From DAOTXK01 sp034435395 (lineage in GTDB: Bacteria; Chloroflexota; Anaerolineae; Aggregatilineales; Ch27): 8,265 bases of DNA. Position numbers and translations under genes: made by a program. The stretch lies in the NCBI GenBank assembly GCA_034435395.1, contig DAOTXK010000039.1, positions 1 to 8,265 of the forward strand. Direction: 5' to 3'. The stretch's first letter is position 1, and the number at the start of each line of letters is the position of its first letter. Under the pieces are notes generated by a model that did no database searches, was not told where the DNA came from, and saw only the letters and a list, made by a program, of their open reading frames with translations. Below, in pieces: positions 5,394 through 8,265 of this stretch.

Positions 5394-5588
5394 ATGGGCA
5401 GCACAGCCAATCATCACATCTGGGACGACGCCTGGTGCCGGGGCCTGTGCCTGGGCCTCACCCTGGGCCTGATCCTGGGTGCCCTGTTGGATAACATCGG
5501 GGCGGGCATGGCGCTGGGTATCGCCGGTGGCGCGGCCCTCGGCGCGCTGTTTGAGCGCCAGGACGCCCGGAAGCGAAACGGCCCGTAA
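5394..5588 (+). CDS. Glycine-zipper mini membrane protein B (64 aa)
   Basis: ATG 5394 is preceded at seven bases by a perfect AGGAGG (5381-5386), the strongest ribosome binding site in the window. The product has an N-terminal polar stretch with His7, His8, Trp10, Trp14 and Cys15, then a hydrophobic hairpin (about 17-51) broken by Asp33-Asn34, then a basic tail (ERQDARKR). GxxxG spacing is exact at Gly38, Gly42, Gly46 and Gly50. The core LGLTLG...FER matches the protein encoded just upstream (5127-5306): 17 of 36 positions are identical with no gap, including the central Asn and the closing Glu-Arg. A tandem duplication is the simplest explanation. Termini differ completely, so the copies may have separate partners. 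It is convergent with the Mut7-C gene, 76 bases away. No family with known function is recognised. Confidence 0.8.
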   Translation: MGSTANHHIWDDAWCRGLCLGLTLGLILGALLDNIGAGMALGIAGGAALGALFERQDARKRNGP

Positions 5589-5664
5589 GCCCAGCCACGC
5601 TCCCCTATCCTGGACAAAACCAGAGCACCTGCCAGAGACCAAAATAAGCCGCTGATCCTGCCCC

Positions 5665-6429
5665 TCAGGTCGGCGGGCCGCCGCCGTTGGCGCTCTGACG
5701 GGCTTCCTCCACAAACCGGCGCAGCCGCTCGTAGTGCGCGCCCTGCCAGTAGACCTGGCCGCAGGATCGGCACCGGCGGAACTCGTCGTAGTGCTCCCGT
5801 GTGCGGGGCGGCAGCCGGTCGGCCACGGCGTCTTTGTCCACCGGCTCCAGCAGGCCGTTGCAGCGCAGGCAGCGCCGGAAGGGATCGATCTTGCCGAACA
5901 GGTCGAAGCGGCGCAGCACCTCCACCAACTGCTGGCGGGAATCGGTGGAGCGCGGGCAGTAGCCGTGCGTGACCATGCTCCGCTTGAGCAGGCCGCGATC
6001 CCGTGTGAGCAGGATGCGGCCCTCGTCCCTGGCGATGCGGGCCAGGTTGGCGTCATCGTGATCGTCCGGCAGCAGCGCGTCGAAGCCCAGCAGGCGCAGG
6101 TAAGCCGCCAGCTTGCCCAGGTGCACGTCCAGGACAAACCGGTATTCGTCGAGCGGCGCGGGCCGGACGCGGCTCACCGAGGTGATGTCCAGCGTCTCGA
6201 AGATGGGGTAAACGCTGATGCGGTCGCCGTCGGCCACCAGGTAGGTGAAGTCCACCGATTCGCCGTTCACCAGGATCAGGTCAACCTCGGTGTGTGGCAC
6301 ACCCAACGATTCGATCATGTCTTTGATCGAGACGCGGCCCTCAAACTCATGGGTGAACGCCCCGCCCCGCCGGGCATAGGGCAGGAAGTCGGTGAGGTCG
6401 TCGTAAAAACGAAAATAGGCGCGGTCCAT
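5665..6429 (-). CDS. Ubiquitin-like/Mut7-C RNase-fold protein with zinc ribbon
   Basis: A 254-residue protein in three parts. Residues 1-80 form a ubiquitin-like (ThiS/MoaD-fold) domain of the Mut7-C-associated type: MDRAYFRFYDDLTDFLP at the start, HTEVDLILVNGESVDF and a closing DGDRISVYPIFETLD. Residues 97-150 begin the Mut7-C PIN-like nuclease core: FVLDVHLGKLAAYLRLLGFDALL (Asp101), the acidic DDHDDANLARIA (122-133), and GRILLTRDRGLLKR (Asp144). Then come two Cys pairs, C187-x2-C190 and C220-x2-C223, a zinc ribbon. RNA cleavage or processing is predicted for this family but not demonstrated for this protein. Start: ATG at 6429 begins directly at the ubiquitin-like fold, with only a weak GGGA eight bases upstream. 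The in-frame ATG at 6528 would add 33 residues of no visible fold and lies in a TATGAT -10-like box, so it is rejected. Divergent from alkC. Confidence 0.88.
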   Translation of the reverse strand: MDRAYFRFYDDLTDFLPYARRGGAFTHEFEGRVSIKDMIESLGVPHTEVDLILVNGESVDFTYLVADGDRISVYPIFETLDITSVSRVRPAPLDEYRFVLDVHLGKLAAYLRLLGFDALLPDDHDDANLARIARDEGRILLTRDRGLLKRSMVTHGYCPRSTDSRQQLVEVLRRFDLFGKIDPFRRCLRCNGLLEPVDKDAVADRLPPRTREHYDEFRRCRSCGQVYWQGAHYERLRRFVEEARQSANGGGPPT

Positions 6430-6523
6430 GGTTGTCCCGCTGCTTCCGGCGGCGCAGCTCTCCCCCTGCGCTGGCGTCAACGACAGCCATTCCAGCGCCG
6501 TCGAAGGGCCAGCCTTCTTCCTT

Positions 6524-6562
6524 ATCATACACCATCATACACCATCGGCCAGCCGATCACTA
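6524..6562 (-). promoter_or_regulatory. Candidate Mut7-C promoter region: doubled TATGAT plus palindrome
   Basis: A 10-base unit ATCATACACC is tandemly doubled at 6524-6543, so the minus strand reads TATGAT twice (6539-6534 and 6529-6524), each a 5/6 match to a -10 box. Just upstream is the perfect inverted repeat ATCGGC-CA-GCCGAT (6544-6557), placed across the expected spacer and -35. The -35 matches are weak (TAGTGA or CTGGCC at 17 bases), which suits an activated or repressed promoter. The leader to the start at 6429 would be about 90 bases. Confidence 0.4.
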
Positions 6563-6577
6563 CGCCGCCGGGCGGCG
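6563..6577. repeat. Perfect GC palindrome CGCCGCC-G-GGCGGCG
   Basis: Seven-base arms (6563-6569 and 6571-6577) around a single G, in the divergent spacer between the Mut7-C gene and alkC. It may be a protein binding site or simply GC-rich low complexity. The remainder of the spacer, about 6578-6690, shows nothing I can interpret. Confidence 0.35.
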
Positions 6578-6691
6578 CACCGCCGGACATGGGGAGAAGC
6601 GGGGAGGCATCCTTCAGAGCGCCAGGCGCAGAAAGATTTAAGGCATCCCGGCGCGCCCCGCCGTGGCTCGTCGCTGGTGATTTTCCCTCAC

Positions 6692-6720
6692 TTGCGCGGA
6701 TTAAGAACATAGGTTCTAAT
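6692..6720 (+). promoter_or_regulatory. alkC promoter
   Basis: TTGCGC (6692-6697), a 17-base spacer and TCTAAT (6715-6720), a 5/6 match to the -10 box. Transcription would begin near 6727, giving a leader of about 40 bases to the ATG at 6768. The -35 is poor (3/6). A LexA-type box lies across the spacer and the first half of the -10. Confidence 0.55.
6704..6717 (+). promoter_or_regulatory. LexA (SOS) box, Gram-positive/Chloroflexota type
   Basis: AGAAC-ATAG-GTTCT: perfect 5-base inverted arms with a 4-base spacer, so the core is GAAC-N4-GTTC, the binding motif of DinR/LexA in Gram-positive bacteria and, as reported for Dehalococcoides, in a green non-sulfur bacterium. It overlaps the -10 hexamer of the alkC promoter by three bases, the ideal position for a repressor, and the gene controlled is a DNA repair enzyme. 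Of the RNRY refinement within the spacer, the last position (G) does not fit. Confidence 0.65.
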
Positions 6721-6767
6721 TACCGGCGAGAATCGTTTCGTTGCCGTCCATTATGGGGGGATGTGCC

Positions 6768-7862
6768 ATGCCCGAACCGCTCAAAGACCTGTTTTTCGGT
6801 CGGCCTTTTTTTGACGATCTGGCCGCCGCGATCAAAACCGTTTATCCCGCCTTCGACGCCGAGGCGCTGCTGAGACGCATCTTCGACGATCAGTGGGAGG
6901 GGCGCGAATTAAAAGATCGAATGCGCCACACGACCATCACCCTGCACGACCTGCTGCCGCCCGACTACCGCGCCGCCCTGGCCGTGCTCCGCCAGATCGC
7001 CCCCCGGCTTGACCGCCACGGCTTCGAGAAGATGATCTTCCCGGACTTCGTGGAGCGGTACGGCCTCGACGACTGGGAGGCGTCCCTCCCCGCCCTGGAG
7101 CAGTTCACCCAGGCGGCCAGCGCCGAGTTCGCCGTGCGCCCGTTCATCCTCAAAGACCAGGCGCGTATGATGGCCCAGTTGCTGGCCTGGGCCGGGCACG
7201 AGAGTCCGGCCCTCCGCCGCCTGGCCAGCGAAGGCTGCCGCCCGCGCCTGCCGTGGGCCATCGCCCTGCCGCCGCTGAAAGCCGACCCCTCGCCCATCCT
7301 GCCCATCCTGGAGCGGCTCAAACACGACCCTTCCGAGGACGTGCGGCGCAGCGTCGCCAACAACCTCAACGACATTTCCAAGGATCACCCGCAGGTGGTG
7401 ATTAACATGCTGCGGCGCTGGCGGGATGACGACGGCGAGGACATGCGCCCGCTCATCCACCGTGCCCTGCGCACGCTGGTTAAAGCGGGCCATCCAGAAG
7501 CGCTGGAGCTGCTCGGCTACGCCAGTGAGTGCGCGGTCGCCGTTCGGGGCCTGACCGTTGAGCCGGCGGCGGTCGCGCTGGGCGGGGAGGTGACGTTCTC
7601 GTTTGACCTGGAGTCGACGGGCCAGTCGCCCCAGGACCTGATGATCGACTACGTGGTGCACCTGATGCGGGCCAACGGCCGGCAGACGCCGAAAGTGTTT
7701 AAGCTCACCACCAGGACCATCGCCCCCGGCGAGACGGTGCACCTCCGCAAGAAACACAGTTTTAAGCCGGTCACCACGCGCAAGTATTATCCGGGGGAGC
7801 ACGCGGTGGAGATTCAGGTCAACGGGCAGGTGCTGGCGCGGGCGGATTTTACGGTGCGATAA
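6768..7862 (+). CDS. alkC: DNA alkylation repair glycosylase AlkC (HEAT-like fold plus Ig-like domain)
   Basis: A 364-residue protein of the AlkC/AlkD HEAT-like DNA glycosylase superfamily, which excises N3-alkylated purines such as 3-methyladenine without flipping the base. AlkC-type landmarks: MPEPLKDLFF at the start, EGRELKDRMRH (44-54), SAEFAVRPFI (118-127), LRRLASEGCRPRLPWA (149-164), and VRRSVANNLNDISKDHP (192-208), the HEAT repeat facing DNA. Residues about 256-364 are all beta (VRGLTVEPAAVALGGEVTFSFDLEST to ADFTVR), the extra Ig-like domain found in one subset of AlkC proteins. Start: ATG 6768 follows GGGGGGA (6755-6761) at six bases and begins at the conserved N-terminus; TTG 6741 and ATG 6753 are in-frame alternatives. 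The promoter carries a LexA-type box, so induction by DNA damage is expected. It converges on the phosphofructokinase gene, nine bases between the stops. Confidence 0.92.
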   Translation: MPEPLKDLFFGRPFFDDLAAAIKTVYPAFDAEALLRRIFDDQWEGRELKDRMRHTTITLHDLLPPDYRAALAVLRQIAPRLDRHGFEKMIFPDFVERYGLDDWEASLPALEQFTQAASAEFAVRPFILKDQARMMAQLLAWAGHESPALRRLASEGCRPRLPWAIALPPLKADPSPILPILERLKHDPSEDVRRSVANNLNDISKDHPQVVINMLRRWRDDDGEDMRPLIHRALRTLVKAGHPEALELLGYASECAVAVRGLTVEPAAVALGGEVTFSFDLESTGQSPQDLMIDYVVHLMRANGRQTPKVFKLTTRTIAPGETVHLRKKHSFKPVTTRKYYPGEHAVEIQVNGQVLARADFTVR

Positions 7863-7871
7863 ACGCGGCCG

Positions 7872-8265
7872 CTATTCATCGTTCGGCTGGGCCATGGTGC
7901 TGGCGATGGGCAGCAGCTTGAGCCACCACTGCTCTTTGGGCCGTCCATACTCCTGATCGATCAGGCGCGGCAGGTCCCCCAGGCTGGTGAGCGTCACCCG
8001 CCCCGCTTGCAGGCCGATGAACGCCCCGGCGGGCGAGATGCGACCGGCCTCCTGCTCCAGGAACTCGATGCACCGCGCCGCCAGCCGGGTGGCCTGGATG
8101 CGGTCAAACGGCGAGGGATCGCCGCCCTGCTGCACGTGCCCCAGGATGGACTGGCGCACATCGAACAGGTCGCCGCCCTCCTTCTCAAACAGCGAGGCGA
8201 TGAAGCTGGTGGTGTAAAAGGGATCGACGTTTTCGTTGCGGATGATCAGCCCCAGCCGCTTGTTC
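7872..8265 (-). CDS. pfk: Eukaryote-type ATP-dependent 6-phosphofructokinase, C-terminal end (5' partial)
   Basis: The frame runs off the right edge, and the last 130 residues are visible. They contain IIRNENVDPFYTTSFIASLFEKEGGDLFDVR, then ILGHVQQGGDPSPFDRIQATRLA, and near the end GRPKEQWWLKLLPI. These match, in order, the C-terminal half of animal and fungal phosphofructokinases (RNEKCNENYTTDFI..., NVLGHMQQGGSPTPFDR, PKEQWWLKLRPI), the half that carries fructose-2,6-bisphosphate binding in eukaryotes. Bacterial PfkA normally ends without the KEQWWLKL element. The whole protein is therefore predicted to be a fused double-domain enzyme of roughly 700-780 residues that phosphorylates fructose 6-phosphate in glycolysis. 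That length is inference because the N-terminal part is outside the window. The tail after LLPI is short (ASTMAQPNDE). Stop codon TAG. A single-domain enzyme with a eukaryote-like end is the alternative. Confidence 0.9.
   Translation of the reverse strand, partial: NKRLGLIIRNENVDPFYTTSFIASLFEKEGGDLFDVRQSILGHVQQGGDPSPFDRIQATRLAARCIEFLEQEAGRISPAGAFIGLQAGRVTLTSLGDLPRLIDQEYGRPKEQWWLKLLPIASTMAQPNDE

Noticed and set aside
5589..5664. Possible terminator between mini protein B and the Mut7-C gene
   Set aside because: Only a 4-bp CTGG/CCAG stem is visible and no T tract follows on either strand.
6430..6528. ATG at 6528 as the start of the Mut7-C protein
   Set aside because: The extra 33 residues have no fold, the ATG sits inside a TATGAT promoter-like box, and the ubiquitin-like domain begins exactly at the ATG at 6429.
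5734..6873. A 379-codon plus-strand frame opposite the Mut7-C gene and into alkC
   Set aside because: Antisense shadow; it overlaps the alkC promoter and start and shows no domain.

Overview
The window is high-GC bacterial chromosome, densely coding, with genes on both strands and no rRNA, tRNA, CRISPR array, transposase or phage gene that I can see. The mix of genes suggests a member of the Chloroflexota, probably Anaerolineae-like. The pointers are the end of a large membrane glycosyltransferase-type protein with a C-terminal beta-sandwich, a Clp_N-only protein, an SdrD/SpaA-like anchored surface protein, a ubiquitin-like/Mut7-C protein, a eukaryote-type phosphofructokinase and a Gram-positive-type LexA box. 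This placement is inference from gene content only.

Layout, left to right: (1) 2-427 (+), the 3' end of a probable glycosyltransferase-family membrane protein. (2) 428-690, a non-coding stretch with small hairpins, then a good sigma70-type promoter. (3) 779-1651 (+), a protein made of four Clp_N repeats with no ATPase. (4) 1743-2780 (+), an aldo/keto reductase with a full catalytic tetrad. (5) 2781-3027, a convergent gap with three inverted repeats. (6) 3028-3579 (-), a small secreted protein anchored by a C-terminal membrane helix, with its own strong promoter. (7) 3635-4039, a long leader with an extended -10 promoter and an interlocked (pseudoknot-like) pair of stems. (8) 4040-5092 (+), a YacL-type membrane PIN-TRAM nuclease. 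(9) 5127-5306 and 5394-5588 (+), two tiny glycine-zipper membrane proteins that are paralogues of each other. (10) 5665-6429 (-), a ubiquitin-like/Mut7-C RNase-fold protein with a zinc ribbon. (11) 6430-6767, a divergent regulatory region. (12) 6768-7862 (+), an AlkC-type DNA alkylation repair glycosylase with a C-terminal Ig-like domain. (13) 7872-8265 (-), the C-terminal end of a eukaryote-type 6-phosphofructokinase, cut by the window edge.

The most informative signals are these. A perfect GAAC-N4-GTTC inverted repeat overlaps the -10 box of alkC, which predicts SOS (LexA) control of this repair gene. The two tiny proteins align over 36 residues without gaps at 17 identities; they lie directly after the YacL-type gene and look like a local duplication. 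The Clp_N-only protein may be a substrate or adaptor decoy for a ClpC-type protease. The longest open frames of both the Clp_N gene and the Mut7-C gene begin inside a -10 hexamer, so shorter starts are used here. Otherwise the genes look like independent housekeeping or stress units and not one pathway.
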